Positions 18,005 to 27,890 of a DNA stretch of 64,000 bases are shown here, in pieces. Both the position numbers and the translations under genes were made by a program. The notes below the pieces were generated by a model. That model was not told where the DNA came from. It saw nothing but the letters and a program-made list of their open reading frames with translations, and did no database searches. The stretch is from positions 2,480,001 through 2,544,000 of the forward strand of contig NZ_JACHMK010000001.1 in NCBI RefSeq assembly GCF_014208035.1. Direction: 5' to 3'. Source of the stretch: Schaalia hyovaginalis (GTDB lineage Bacteria; Actinomycetota; Actinomycetes; Actinomycetales; Actinomycetaceae). The stretch's first letter is position 1, and each line of letters begins with the position of its first letter.

Positions 18005-18138
18005 AGGGCGATTGTCCCACACGCCCGGGCTTCGGGGCGCTCCTGCGGCGCTTTCACCCATCGGGCCCCGCGTCATCGGCGCCCGCGGTCGGCTCGGGCC
18101 GCCCTGCCCGGGATTCGCGATCCGATTAGGCTGTGCGC

Positions 18139-19077
18139 GTGAACGACTCGCCCCTGCCCGCCTCCCCCGCCCCCGACGAGGTTCGCGGGGCCCTCGTCCG
18201 CTGGTTCCGGACGAATCGGAGGGACCTGCCGATGCGGGCCGAGGGCGTGAGCCCCTGGGGGACGCTGGTGGGCGAGGTGATGAGCCAGCAGACCCCGATG
18301 CCGCGCGTCCAGCCCTTCTGGCGGCGCTGGATGGAGCTGTGGCCGACTCCGCAGGACCTCGCCGCCGCGAGCCCCGCCGAGGTCCTCGTCGAGTGGGGCG
18401 CGCTCGGCTATCCGTCTCGGGCGCTGCGGCTGCGCGAATGCGCGATCGCGATCGCGGGCCGGCCCGGCGGACGGGTGCCCGCCGACTACGAGGAGCTCTG
18501 CTCGCTTCCGGGCATCGGGCCGTACACGGCCTCAGCACTCGTCTCCTTCCAGTTCCACGGCCGCATCGCCGTGCTCGATACGAACATCCGCAGGGTCCTC
18601 CTGCGCGTCTTCGCCGGCGAGGAGCGCCCCGCGTCCTCGTCGCCGTCGAAGGCGGAGCGGGCTCTGGCCGATTCGCTCCTCCCCGAGGACGGCGCCGAAT
18701 GCGCGCAGTGGAACGTCGCGGTCATGGAGTTCGGCGCCCTCGTCTGCACCCAGAAGAGTCCGTCCTGCGCGGACTGCCCGATCGCGGAGCATTGCGCATG
18801 GACGAGGGCGGGGCGGCCGGCTTCGGCCTCGAAGCTTCGGACGCAGGCGTGGAAGGGGACCGACCGTCAGGCCAGGGGCCGCGTCCTCGCCCTCCTGCGC
18901 GAGCGCCACGCCCTCGGCGATCCCTCCCGCACGGCAATCACGCGAGCGCGAGCCCTGGAGGCGGCGCGACTGCCGGACGCGGATCCCGAGCAGGCGCCGC
19001 GCATCCTCGACGCCCTCCTCACTGACGGACTCGTCGTCGTGGGCGAGGACTCGCTGATCCGCCTGCCCGGCGCGTAG
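18139..19077 (+). CDS. mutY: A/G-specific adenine glycosylase
   Basis: About 312 residues, started at GTG 18139 because AGG lies 8 bp upstream; GTG 18133 is an alternative. MutY removes adenine mispaired with 8-oxoguanine. Visible features are [10 protein letters not shown] with the catalytic Glu, the helix-hairpin-helix [15 protein letters not shown], and [10 protein letters not shown] with the catalytic Asp. The [4Fe-4S] motif is [17 protein letters not shown] (C-x6-C-x2-C-x5-C). The C-terminal Nudix-like reading domain is short, as in other actinobacteria. Confidence 0.95.
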   Translation: MNDSPLPASPAPDEVRGALVRWFRTNRRDLPMRAEGVSPWGTLVGEVMSQQTPMPRVQPFWRRWMELWPTPQDLAAASPAEVLVEWGALGYPSRALRLRECAIAIAGRPGGRVPADYEELCSLPGIGPYTASALVSFQFHGRIAVLDTNIRRVLLRVFAGEERPASSSPSKAERALADSLLPEDGAECAQWNVAVMEFGALVCTQKSPSCADCPIAEHCAWTRAGRPASASKLRTQAWKGTDRQARGRVLALLRERHALGDPSRTAITRARALEAARLPDADPEQAPRILDALLTDGLVVVGEDSLIRLPGA

Positions 19078-19118
19078 CGGGACGGCCGCGGACGGCGAAG
19101 GCCCCCGGTGCCGGGCTC

Positions 19119-20543
19119 TCAGTAGCGGATCGCGTCGATGGGTTTGACTTTCACGGCTGCGACGGCCGGGATGATGCCGCACAGGGCGCCGATCCCCGTC
19201 GCGATCCCCACGCCGTCGACCGCCGCTTTCATGGGGAATGCCGGGCGATCTTGAAGGAAGAGCCCCAGGGTCTCCATCGGCAGCATGCGGACGACGACGA
19301 TCGCGATCCCCACGCCGATGACGCCCGCGACGAAAGTCGCGACGACCGACTCCATGAAGACCGAGAAGAAGACCCTCTTCGCCGAGGCCCCCATCGCGCG
19401 GCGGATCCCGATCTCCCGGATCCGCTGGCGGACGGTGACAATCGCGACGTTCAGCAGGCCCATGGCGCCCAGGAGGATCACGATCCCGCCGGTCACCATG
19501 ATGATCTTCCGGATCCCGCCGAATTCGGATTCGCCGCCGTCCCAGTCGTCGCCTCCGTAGACCTCGCCCTTCCAGCCCTTCCCGAGGACCGAGGCGAGGG
19601 CCTTCGGCAGGGCTTCCCGGGCCTGTTCGACCTTGTCGGGCCCGACCCACACGATCATCTCGGTCTGCCCGGAGCCCGATCCCATCACGGACCCGTTCGA
19701 GAAGGGGCCGGACTGGGAGCCGACGGAATAGGTCGCGACCTTCGTGTAGCGCCAGGCGGTGTAGTCGACGTAGAACTCCGGGGAGGCCCACGGAGTCTTC
19801 GCCTTGATGACGCCCACGACCCGGAAGGACACGCTCCCGTCCTTCGAGTGCAGCACGATCGGGTCTTCGATCGGTGATTGGCCGAGGTAGTCCCAGAGCA
19901 CGGAGTTGATGACGACGGGAACGACCCTGAGGTCGGCGTCCCCCGGGGCGATCCAGCGGCCCTGCGCGGGTTCGAGCCTGAAAATCGTCGCGTACGCGGG
20001 ATCGACGGCCTTGATCTGGGCGCTGCGCTCGACCAGCATGGGATCGCGGATGATCGCGGGCCTTCCCCTGAAGCTCCCGGTCTGCTCGATCTGCGCGAGT
20101 TCTTCGATCTCGATGGACGAGGATTCGGATCGCGACCAATACGGGATGTCGAAGCGCTCGGCGACGGTGGTCATGGCGTCGCCCATCCGATCGGGGGGCA
20201 GCCCCTGGGCGTCGAGCCCCTGGTCGCCGCCCGTCGCCGAAGCCTCCGACCCGGCCCCGGGAGCCCGGCTCGATGCGCTGGGGTCGAGGCCGTCCCCGGC
20301 AGTCGATCCTTCCTCTCCCCCCGACTGGTAGGCGTTGATGCGGAGCGTGACGGCGCGCCCGTTGCCGGCCTCCACCATCTCCTTGTTCGCCTGGACGGTG
20401 AGCTCGCCCAGGGCGATCACCGTCGACAGGGCCGCGACGGCCGCGACCACGCCGACGAGGGAGAGGATGACGCGGGACTTCGCGACCTTCACCTCGCCCC
20501 AGGCTTCGACCAGGGAGGACACGATGCTCGTGATCGCGTTCAT
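19119..20543 (-). CDS. MacB/FtsX-type ABC transporter permease
   Basis: A 474-residue permease with an N-terminal membrane helix (about 22-50), a large extracytoplasmic MacB-like domain (about 60-340) and three C-terminal helices. Typical motifs near the third and fourth helices are IREIGIRRAMGASAKRVFFS and AAVKVKPIDAIRY at the end. It works with the ATPase encoded immediately upstream (4-bp overlap) and the adaptor before that. The extracytoplasmic domain has a Ser/Gly/Ala-rich linker (about 75-115). Substrate is unknown; relatives export peptides or lipids, or sense envelope stress. Confidence 0.9.
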   Translation of the reverse strand: MNAITSIVSSLVEAWGEVKVAKSRVILSLVGVVAAVAALSTVIALGELTVQANKEMVEAGNGRAVTLRINAYQSGGEEGSTAGDGLDPSASSRAPGAGSEASATGGDQGLDAQGLPPDRMGDAMTTVAERFDIPYWSRSESSSIEIEELAQIEQTGSFRGRPAIIRDPMLVERSAQIKAVDPAYATIFRLEPAQGRWIAPGDADLRVVPVVINSVLWDYLGQSPIEDPIVLHSKDGSVSFRVVGVIKAKTPWASPEFYVDYTAWRYTKVATYSVGSQSGPFSNGSVMGSGSGQTEMIVWVGPDKVEQAREALPKALASVLGKGWKGEVYGGDDWDGGESEFGGIRKIIMVTGGIVILLGAMGLLNVAIVTVRQRIREIGIRRAMGASAKRVFFSVFMESVVATFVAGVIGVGIAIVVVRMLPMETLGLFLQDRPAFPMKAAVDGVGIATGIGALCGIIPAVAAVKVKPIDAIRY

Positions 20544-21292
20544 GCGATCACCTCCTCGCCCTCGGCGTCGGGTGCGGCGTCGGCGTCGGGGGTGAGGTGG
20601 GCGCGCGGATCGGCGACCTCGTGGAGGACCCCCTCGGACAGCGAGAGGACCCGGTGGGCCCGCGCCGCCACGTTGAGGTCGTGGGTGATGACGATGAGGG
20701 CCGCGTCGTTCTCGGAGGCGACGGTCTCCAGCAGGGTCATGACGGAGCTCCCCGTCTCCGGGTCGAGCGCCCCGGTCGGTTCGTCGGCGAGGATGACGCT
20801 CGGCCTGCGCACGAGGGCGCGCGCGATGGCGATGCGCTGCTGCTCGCCGCCCGACATCTCAGTCGGGTAGGAGTCGAGTCGATCGCCGAGGCCGACGCGC
20901 TCGAGCATGTCCGCCGCGAGTCCCCTGCGCTTCCAGAAGGGCGCGCCCGAGGTGTAGAGCATCGGCACTTCCACGTTCTCGAGGGCGGTCCGGGTGTTGA
21001 AGATGTTGAACTGCTGGAACACGAAGCCGAAGGTGTCGCCGCGCAGGCGCGAGCGCCGTCCTTCGCCCAGGGACTTCACGTCCTGCCCCTTGATCGTGTA
21101 GGCGCCCTCGTTGGGCAGGTCGAGGAGCCCGATGATGTTGAGCATGGTCGACTTGCCGGTTCCGGAGCGCCCGACGATGGAGATGTGGTCGCCCGGGTCG
21201 ACCTCGAGATCCACGCCGCGCAGGATCCGCAGATCCGAGCCGTCGGGGAGCTCGACCGTTCGGGTCACCCCCTGAAGATGGATGAGCGCCAT
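20540..21292 (-). CDS. MacB/LolD-type ABC transporter ATP-binding protein
   Basis: 250 residues with Walker A GRSGTGKSTM, Q-loop FVFQQFNIFNTRTALENVE, signature SGGEQQRIAIARAL, Walker B VILADEPTGALD and the H-loop VITHD. The C-terminal 20 residues are acidic and Ala-rich. The start codon lies one base downstream of the adaptor gene's stop, and the end overlaps the permease start, so the three genes form one operon (adaptor, ATPase, permease). Confidence 0.95.
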   Translation of the reverse strand: MALIHLQGVTRTVELPDGSDLRILRGVDLEVDPGDHISIVGRSGTGKSTMLNIIGLLDLPNEGAYTIKGQDVKSLGEGRRSRLRGDTFGFVFQQFNIFNTRTALENVEVPMLYTSGAPFWKRRGLAADMLERVGLGDRLDSYPTEMSGGEQQRIAIARALVRRPSVILADEPTGALDPETGSSVMTLLETVASENDAALIVITHDLNVAARAHRVLSLSEGVLHEVADPRAHLTPDADAAPDAEGEEVIA

Positions 21293-21293
21293 T

Positions 21294-22352
21294 TCAGGCG
21301 GCCCCTTCCATCACTGCCACTGCGCCGCCCATGTCCGTCGAGTCGGACCCCTTCTCCTCGGAGCCGGAGCTCGGGATGAATTCGAGAACCTCGTCGCTCT
21401 CGGTCAGGCCCTCCTTGACCTCGACGATCTTCCCGTCGGTGAGTCCCAGCTTCACGGGCTTCTTCGTCGGCTTGCCCCCGTCCGGGTTCGGGACGTAGAC
21501 GAAACCGGATTCGAAGCGGCCCTCAACCGCGCTGATCGGCAGGGTGAGGACGCCCGTCGCCGATCCGGCCACGACGTCCATCGTGACCTGAAGGCCCGGG
21601 AACACCTTCTGGTCGGCGGGGATCGGGCAGACCGCGCGGATGCCGCCGGAATTCGCGGCGTCGCCGGAGGAGGGGGCGGCGGGTGAGGCCTGGGTGTTCG
21701 CGGAGGCCTTCGGCGTCTCGATCCTCAGCCCCGTGCAGGTGAAGGGCGCGGGTCCGTTCGTGATCGTGATCGTCGCCTGCTCGGGGGCGTTCTGAATGCG
21801 GTAGAGCTGGTCGGCGTTGAGGGTGGCGAAGGCGGAATAGCTCGGGGGCTGAATCGTCGCGATCGCATCCCCGATCGCGAACTGCTGACCGAGCAGGGCG
21901 TTGAGGCGCAGCGTTCCCGAGGCCGTCGCGAACACGGTCGTGTACTGGTAGGTCGGCGCCGCGGGGGCCGTCGTCGCATTGCCCTCCGCGTCGGTCGACA
22001 CCACCGGTTCGGAGGCGATCTCCTTGCGGACTTCGAGGATCGGCGCACCCGTTTCGATCGCGCTCCCATCGGCGGCGGCGATGAAGGTGACGACGCCCTC
22101 GCCCGTCGACTTCACGGTCGTCGCCGGATCGGCTTCGATGGTGCCCTTCGCGCTCACGGTGTTCGTGATGTCGGAGACGGTCGGCAGGATCGTCATCTGG
22201 CCGTAGTCGCCGCCCGGGTTGAGGGACTGGCCCTCGTCGGCGTTGTTGACGGCCGGGAAGAAGGCGAATTTCACGAGGGCGATCGCGATGACCGCGAGGA
22301 TCACCGTCTTGACGATCGCGAGGATCCGACCCGCACGCGGGGAAGTGGCCAT
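21294..22352 (-). CDS. Efflux adaptor subunit (HlyD/MacA-like periplasmic adaptor), membrane anchored
   Basis: 352 residues from ATG 22352, which has AGGGG upstream; a further in-frame ATG at 22388 is less favoured. One N-terminal transmembrane helix (about 10-30) is followed by lipoyl-like and beta-barrel segments, with TIEADPATTVKSTGEG and VFPGLQVTMDVVAG typical of MacA-type adaptors. An Ala/Ser/Gly linker lies in the middle. It should link the MacB-type exporter to the cell wall side. It heads the three-gene operon. Confidence 0.85.
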   Translation of the reverse strand: MATSPRAGRILAIVKTVILAVIAIALVKFAFFPAVNNADEGQSLNPGGDYGQMTILPTVSDITNTVSAKGTIEADPATTVKSTGEGVVTFIAAADGSAIETGAPILEVRKEIASEPVVSTDAEGNATTAPAAPTYQYTTVFATASGTLRLNALLGQQFAIGDAIATIQPPSYSAFATLNADQLYRIQNAPEQATITITNGPAPFTCTGLRIETPKASANTQASPAAPSSGDAANSGGIRAVCPIPADQKVFPGLQVTMDVVAGSATGVLTLPISAVEGRFESGFVYVPNPDGGKPTKKPVKLGLTDGKIVEVKEGLTESDEVLEFIPSSGSEEKGSDSTDMGGAVAVMEGAA

Positions 22353-22460
22353 GTTCGCCCCTTTGTCTCGGCTGCACGCTGTGTTCATGAGGGTTTCCCA
22401 GGCCCACACTAGAAGAGCGCTCCCCGCCTGCGGAATGCTTTCGGCGAAGAATCCGGGACG

Positions 22461-22482
22461 ACTCAGGGTTCACTCAGGGGCG
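22461..22482. promoter_or_regulatory. 11-bp direct repeat between the exporter and Mrp operons
   Basis: ACTCAGGGTTC at 22461-22471 is followed directly by ACTCAGGGGCG at 22472-22482. An 11-bp head-to-tail repeat is the usual binding arrangement of OmpR/PhoP-class response regulators. It lies in the 266-bp divergent region between the exporter adaptor and the Mrp operon, so it could serve either. Which regulator binds is unknown. Confidence 0.4.
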
Positions 22483-22618
22483 CCCTCGCCCCTGATCCGA
22501 TGAGGATCTTCGCCGCGCGATTCTCGGGATTTCCACTAAAATCGAGGGCGAGACAATCGGGCCCTGCCGGACTTCCCGCGCACCGGCACCGCCCCGAGGC
22601 ACGGCATCGAGGAGGGGA

Positions 22619-25600
22619 ATGCTCGTCATCCTTGCGGCCTTCGCGTTCGGCGCCCTGCTCGCGCCGATGATCATGCGCTCGGGCCGCGCGGGCTTCCTCG
22701 TTCTCGCGCTCATCCCCGCAGGCGCCTTCGTCTACTTCGCCTCCTTGGCGCCGGAGGTGCTCGCCGGGGCCGCGCCGGGCGAGACCTGGCGCTGGGCGCC
22801 TCAGCTCGGCTTCGATCTCGTCTTCCGGATCGATGCCCTGTCGTGGTTGATGGCCCTCATCGTGTCGGGAGTCGGCGCCCTGGTCCTCGTCTACACGACC
22901 CGGTACTTCTCGGCGTCTGCGGCCGGCCTCGGCCGCTTCGCGGGCGCCTTCGTGAGCTTCGCGGGCGCCATGCTCGGCCTGGTCACCACGGACAACACCC
23001 TGGCGATGTACATGTTCTGGGAGCTCACCACGGTGTTCTCCTTCATCCTCATCGGCCACTCCCACGTGCTCGCGTCTTCCAGGAGGGCCGCTCAGCAGGC
23101 GCTCATCGTCACCGCCTCCGGCGGACTCGCGATGCTCGGCGGAATCGTCATCCTTGGGGAGCTCCCCGGCGGCTCCTTCCTGTTCTCAGAGCTCATCGCC
23201 TCGGCACGGGCGGGAACGCTGGGAGCGGGCGTTCCTGCGGCCCTGATCGCGACGGCGCTCCTCCTCATGCTCGCGGGCGCCGCGACGAAGTCCGCACTCG
23301 CGCCGAGCCACTTCTGGCTGCCCGCTGCGATGGCCGCCCCCACCCCGGTGTCGGCCTACCTCCACTCCTCGGCGATGGTGAAAGCGGGCGTGTACCTCGT
23401 CGCCCGGCTCGCCCCCGCCTTCGCCGGCTCCGCCTCGTGGAGGATCGTCATCATCGGCCTGGGGCTGCTCACACTGCTCCTCGGCGGATACCGCGCCCTC
23501 AAGCAGTACGACCTCAAGCTCATCCTCGCCTACGGCACCGTCTCCCAGCTGGGCCTGCTCATGGTCCTCGTCGGCTACGGGACGCAGGAGCTCATGCTCG
23601 CCGGCCTCGCCATGCTCGTCGCCCACTCGCTCTTCAAGGCGGCGCTCTTCCTCACGGTCGGCGCGATCGACTGGGCGACCGGGACCCGTGATCTTCGCGA
23701 GCTCACCGGCCTCGGGCGCCGCATGCCCCTTCTCGCGCTCCTCTCCGGCCTCGCCGCCCTCTCAATGGCGGGCGCCCCCGGCTTCATCGGCTTCGTCGCG
23801 AAGGAGACCGCCCTCCACGGCCTCATGGGATCGACGGCCCCCGCCGATGCGGCGATCTGGATCACGATCGCCCTCGGCTCGGCGATGACCGTCGGATACG
23901 CCCTGCGCTTCTGGTGGGGGGCCTTCTGGACCCGGACGGCCGCCGAGCCCCGCGAGGTCAAAGCTCCTTCGCGCCTCATGATGGCCCCGATCATCATTCT
24001 CGCCTCGGCGGGCCTCCTCCTCGGCCTCGTCCCCGGTCCGCTCGAACGGCTCCTGAGCGGCTACGTCGCCACCGTCGAGGCGGGCAGCCCCGGCCACCTG
24101 CTCGCCTGGCCGGGCGCGGGCGCCCCCTTCCTCGTCACCCTCGCCGTCCTCGCCCTCGGCGCCGTGATCTTCGCCGCGCGCGACCCGTGGCTGCGATTCA
24201 CCCGCCGCCACGAGTTCCCCCTCTCGGGCTCGGAGTTCTACCGCCTCACGATCACCGGGCTCGAAGCCGCATCAGGGCGCGCCACCTCCCTCACCCAGCG
24301 CGGCTCCCTGCCCGCCTACGTGTCGACGATCTTCACCTTCACCCTCCTCGTGACGGGCACGGCCCTGGCCTTCGGGCCTCCCCTCGGATTCGCCGGGATC
24401 CGCCCGGCGGACTCCGCCGGGCAGGCCCTCGCGGTCCTCATCGCCGCCACGGCCGCGATTCTCGGCGCCAGGGCGCGCCATCGGATGAAGGCGGTCCTCC
24501 TCGTCGGCGTCTCCGGATACGGCGTCGCCCTCGTCTACGAGCTCTACGGAGCGCCCGACCTCGCCCTCACCCAGGCGCTCGCCGAGACCGTCTCCCTCAT
24601 CATCTTCATCCTCGTCCTGCGCCGCCTGCCCGCCTACTTCTCCAATCGGCCGCTCGCCGCCTCCCGGTACCTCCGGATGGCGCTCGCCGCGACCGTCGGC
24701 GGGGCCGTCGCCTTCGTCGCCGCCCTCGCCGCGGCCTCGCGCGTCGCCGAACCTATCGCGACCGGCCTGCACGACGAGGCCTACGTCAACGGCTACGGCC
24801 GCAACATCGTGAACGTGACTCTCGTGGACATCCGCGCCTGGGACACGATGGGCGAGATCACGGTCCTCGTCATCACGGCGATCGGCATGGCCTCCTTCAT
24901 GTTCATCCGCGACCGACGGGCGCGGATGGACCGTCTGCGCAACATCGCATTGGATCCGCGCAGCTCGCGGGCCGTGTGGCGCAGCCCCTCCTCCGGCCGG
25001 GCCTCGGGGCCCGCGCCCGAGGCCGTCCTGCCCGGGCCGCCGGGGACGCGCCGGGCGGGCACCGGAGGCGGACGCCTCGCCTCGTCGATGCGGAACCGCC
25101 TGTGGCTCGCGGGAAGCTCGACCCTGTCGCAGCAGAACCGTTCGGTGATCTTCGAACTCGGGACGCGCGTCGTCTACCACTCGATGCTCATCGTGTCGCT
25201 CTACTTCCTCGTTTCCGGCCACGACCAGCCCGGCGGCGGTTTCGCAGGCGGTCTGCTCGCGGGCATCGCGCTGACGATCCGCTACCTCGCGGGCGGCCGC
25301 TATGAACTCGGCGCGGCGGTGCCCCTCCACCCCGGCCACCTCATGGGCGCGGGACTCGCGATCGCGACCGGCTCGGCCCTCGCCCCCATCGCCTTCGGGG
25401 GCACGATCCTGCAGACCGCGAAGTTCTACTTCACGCTGCCCGCAGTCGGCGAGGTCAAAGTGGCGACCGCCCTGTTCTTCGATATCGGCGTCTACCTCGT
25501 GGTCGTCGGAATGGCGTTGGAGATCCTGCGTTCGCTCGGCGCCGAGATCGACCGCCATGCCGAGATCGAAGGGGACCCGCAAGACGACTCCCTCGCCCTC

Positions 25601-25702
25601 GACCCCCACGAGGACGAGCGCCGCCACACCCTCGACGCCCGCATGGCGACGGGCGAACTCGACGCTCCCGGCGTACCCGCGAAGAGGAGCCTCCCCTCAT
25701 GA
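22619..25702 (+). CDS. mrpA: Na+/H+ antiporter subunit A fused to subunit B (Mrp/Mnh)
   Basis: 1027 residues from ATG 22619 behind GGAGGGG. It is the large membrane subunit of the Mrp antiporter, related to NuoL of complex I. Proton-pathway motifs include MYMFWELTTVFSF, PTPVSAYLHSSAMVKAGVYL and KQYDLKLILAYGTVSQLG. The C-terminal part (about 845-960) is the MrpB domain, with ELGTRVVYHSMLIVSLYFLVSG and GGGFAGGLLAGIA. The A-B fusion is common in actinobacteria. It heads a run of overlapping genes (C to G), giving a complete complex for Na+ and pH homeostasis. Confidence 0.95.
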   Translation: MLVILAAFAFGALLAPMIMRSGRAGFLVLALIPAGAFVYFASLAPEVLAGAAPGETWRWAPQLGFDLVFRIDALSWLMALIVSGVGALVLVYTTRYFSASAAGLGRFAGAFVSFAGAMLGLVTTDNTLAMYMFWELTTVFSFILIGHSHVLASSRRAAQQALIVTASGGLAMLGGIVILGELPGGSFLFSELIASARAGTLGAGVPAALIATALLLMLAGAATKSALAPSHFWLPAAMAAPTPVSAYLHSSAMVKAGVYLVARLAPAFAGSASWRIVIIGLGLLTLLLGGYRALKQYDLKLILAYGTVSQLGLLMVLVGYGTQELMLAGLAMLVAHSLFKAALFLTVGAIDWATGTRDLRELTGLGRRMPLLALLSGLAALSMAGAPGFIGFVAKETALHGLMGSTAPADAAIWITIALGSAMTVGYALRFWWGAFWTRTAAEPREVKAPSRLMMAPIIILASAGLLLGLVPGPLERLLSGYVATVEAGSPGHLLAWPGAGAPFLVTLAVLALGAVIFAARDPWLRFTRRHEFPLSGSEFYRLTITGLEAASGRATSLTQRGSLPAYVSTIFTFTLLVTGTALAFGPPLGFAGIRPADSAGQALAVLIAATAAILGARARHRMKAVLLVGVSGYGVALVYELYGAPDLALTQALAETVSLIIFILVLRRLPAYFSNRPLAASRYLRMALAATVGGAVAFVAALAAASRVAEPIATGLHDEAYVNGYGRNIVNVTLVDIRAWDTMGEITVLVITAIGMASFMFIRDRRARMDRLRNIALDPRSSRAVWRSPSSGRASGPAPEAVLPGPPGTRRAGTGGGRLASSMRNRLWLAGSSTLSQQNRSVIFELGTRVVYHSMLIVSLYFLVSGHDQPGGGFAGGLLAGIALTIRYLAGGRYELGAAVPLHPGHLMGAGLAIATGSALAPIAFGGTILQTAKFYFTLPAVGEVKVATALFFDIGVYLVVVGMALEILRSLGAEIDRHAEIEGDPQDDSLALDPHEDERRHTLDARMATGELDAPGVPAKRSLPS

Positions 25703-26298
25703 CCTCCTCCCTCTCCCTCATCCTCCTCGCCGCGGTCCTTGTCGCCGCCGGCGTCTACCTCGTGCTCGAGCGCTCCCTGTCGCGCATCGTCCTCGGACTC
25801 ACGCTGCTGACGAACGGCCTGAACATCGTCTTCCTCATCGCGGGCGGCCCCTCCGGCGCGCCCCCGCTCGTCGGCGCGGCCGAACCCGAGGCGATGGCGG
25901 ATCCCCTGGTCCAGGCGATGATGCTGACCGCGATCGTCATCGGTCTGGGCACCTCCGGCTTCCTCATGACGCTCGCGTACAGGACCTGGCAGCTCAACGG
26001 GAATGACGAGGTCCAGGACGACCTCGAGGACCGGCGCGTCGCCCGCCGCGCCGAACGCGCCCGCCTCGAGGCCCGCAGGGAGGCGGAGGCCGATATCGAG
26101 GTCGAGGCGCGACTCGCCCGCGATGAGACGGAGGGCGAGGACGAGGAGTTCGAGGACGCCCCGATGCGCGCCCCCGTGGACGTGCTGCGCTCGGGTGCTC
26201 CGGGTGCTCCGGGCGACGAGGGCGGGGCGGGGAACGGCGGACCCTCGAGCGGGGCGCCCGGGGGCGCTGCCGCGAGCCCGGGAGGGAGCGCCCGATGA
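25699..26298 (+). CDS. mrpC: Na+/H+ antiporter subunit C (Mrp)
   Basis: 199 residues. The first about 110 form three membrane helices related to NuoK, with LGLTLLTNGLNIVFLIAG and VQAMMLTAIVIGLGTSGF. A long hydrophilic tail rich in Glu/Arg, ending Gly/Ala/Pro-rich, makes it longer than the usual 110-130 residues. Start and stop overlap subunits A/B and D by 4 bp each. Confidence 0.93.
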   Translation: MTSSLSLILLAAVLVAAGVYLVLERSLSRIVLGLTLLTNGLNIVFLIAGGPSGAPPLVGAAEPEAMADPLVQAMMLTAIVIGLGTSGFLMTLAYRTWQLNGNDEVQDDLEDRRVARRAERARLEARREAEADIEVEARLARDETEGEDEEFEDAPMRAPVDVLRSGAPGAPGDEGGAGNGGPSSGAPGGAAASPGGSAR

Positions 26299-27890
26299 AC
26301 GCCCTCCTCGCCCTTCCGATCGTCCTGCCGATCCTGTCCGCAGGGGTCTCCCTCGCGTCCTCGAAGGCGCGAAGGCATCAAGGCCTCGTGTCCGGCGGGA
26401 CCCTGTTCACCGTATGGCTCGTATCGATCGCGCTGCTCGTCATGGTCGCCTCGGGCCCGGTCGTGCTCAATATCGGCTTGTGGCCCGCACCGATCGGCAT
26501 CGTCCTGGTCGCTGACGGCCTCTCGGCGATCATGCTCACGACTTCGGTGACCGTCACCCTGGCCGTTCTCCTCTACTCGCTCGCCCAGGGCGCGGCCGAC
26601 GGCGAGGAAGCGGCCCCCCTCGCGGTCTTCCACCCGGCCTTCCTCATCCTGTCGGCGGGAGTCTCGAACACCTTCTTATCGGGCGACCTGTTCAACATGT
26701 ACGTCGGATTCGAGATCCTCCTCTTCGCCTCCTTCGTGCTCATCACCCTGGGCGGCACGCGCGACCGGGTCCGCGCGGGCACCGTCTACATCGTCGTCTC
26801 GATCATCTCCTCAGCCGTGTTCCTCACCGGCATCGCCCTCACCTACGCGGCCGTCGGGACCGTGAACCTCGCGCAGATCGCGATCCGCATGGGCGACGTC
26901 GCGCCCTCGACGGTCCTGCTCATCCAATTCGTCCTCCTCATCGGCTTCGGGGTGAAGGCCGCGGTCTTCCCCCTGTCCGCCTGGCTCCCCGACTCCTACC
27001 CGACGGCGCCCGCGCCGGTCACCGCGGTCTTCGCGGGCCTGCTCACGAAGGTCGGCGTCTACGGGATCATCCGCACCCAGACCCTGCTGTTCCCGGGGGA
27101 CCGGCTCGCCCTGATCCTCGGATTGCTCGCCATTGCGACGATGCTCATCGGCATCCTCGGCGCCCTCGCCCAGCAGGACATCAAGCGCCTCCTCTCCTTC
27201 ACGCTCGTCTCCCACATCGGGTACATGCTCTGGGGGGTCTCGGTCGCTTCGTCCGCCTCCCTGGGTGCGACGGTCTACTACGCGACCCACCACATCACCG
27301 TTCAAACGGCCCTCTTCCTCGTCGTCGGACTCATCGAGAGGATCGGCGGGTCGACCTCGCTGACGAGGCTCGGCTCGCTGCTCAAGGCGTCTCCGCTCCT
27401 CGCACTCCTTTACATCGTGCCCGCATTCAACCTCGCGGGCATTCCGCCGGGCTCGGGCTTCTTCGGGAAGGTCGGGCTCATCTCGGCCTCGGTCGGGCGC
27501 TCCTCGGCTATCGACTGGGCCCTCATCGGGGCGGGCCTGCTCACCTCGCTCCTCACCCTGTACGCGGTGGCGCGCGCCTGGAACATGATGTTCTGGCAGG
27601 AGGCCCCCGAGGAGCCCTCCCCAAAACCCGTTTCGCCTTCGATGACGATCGCGACCGCCGGTCTCGTCGCGGTGAGCCTCGGGATCTCCTTCCTGGCCGG
27701 TCCGATCAACGAGTACACGAAGAACGCGGGCGCGCGCCTCCTCCAGCGCTCCCCCTACATCGTCGCGGTCCTGCCCCCGGCGGGGAATGCGGAACTCGAA
27801 GAGGGCCGCGAGGACCCCGAATCCTCCCTCATCCCCTCGGTCGAGGCGCCCACGGAGGGTCAGGGGCTGAGGAAGGAGGAGAAGCCGTGA
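26295..27890 (+). CDS. mrpD: Na+/H+ antiporter subunit D (Mrp)
   Basis: 531 residues, NuoM/N-like polytopic membrane protein. Motifs are FNMYVGFEILLFASFVLITL, the helix with VFPLSAWLPDSYPTAPAPV containing the conserved Lys/Pro/Ala face, and AQQDIKRLLSFTLVSHIGYM. It forms one of the two antiporter-like channels of the Mrp complex. The C-terminal 40 residues are hydrophilic. It overlaps its neighbours by 4 bp on both sides. Confidence 0.95.
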   Translation: MNALLALPIVLPILSAGVSLASSKARRHQGLVSGGTLFTVWLVSIALLVMVASGPVVLNIGLWPAPIGIVLVADGLSAIMLTTSVTVTLAVLLYSLAQGAADGEEAAPLAVFHPAFLILSAGVSNTFLSGDLFNMYVGFEILLFASFVLITLGGTRDRVRAGTVYIVVSIISSAVFLTGIALTYAAVGTVNLAQIAIRMGDVAPSTVLLIQFVLLIGFGVKAAVFPLSAWLPDSYPTAPAPVTAVFAGLLTKVGVYGIIRTQTLLFPGDRLALILGLLAIATMLIGILGALAQQDIKRLLSFTLVSHIGYMLWGVSVASSASLGATVYYATHHITVQTALFLVVGLIERIGGSTSLTRLGSLLKASPLLALLYIVPAFNLAGIPPGSGFFGKVGLISASVGRSSAIDWALIGAGLLTSLLTLYAVARAWNMMFWQEAPEEPSPKPVSPSMTIATAGLVAVSLGISFLAGPINEYTKNAGARLLQRSPYIVAVLPPAGNAELEEGREDPESSLIPSVEAPTEGQGLRKEEKP

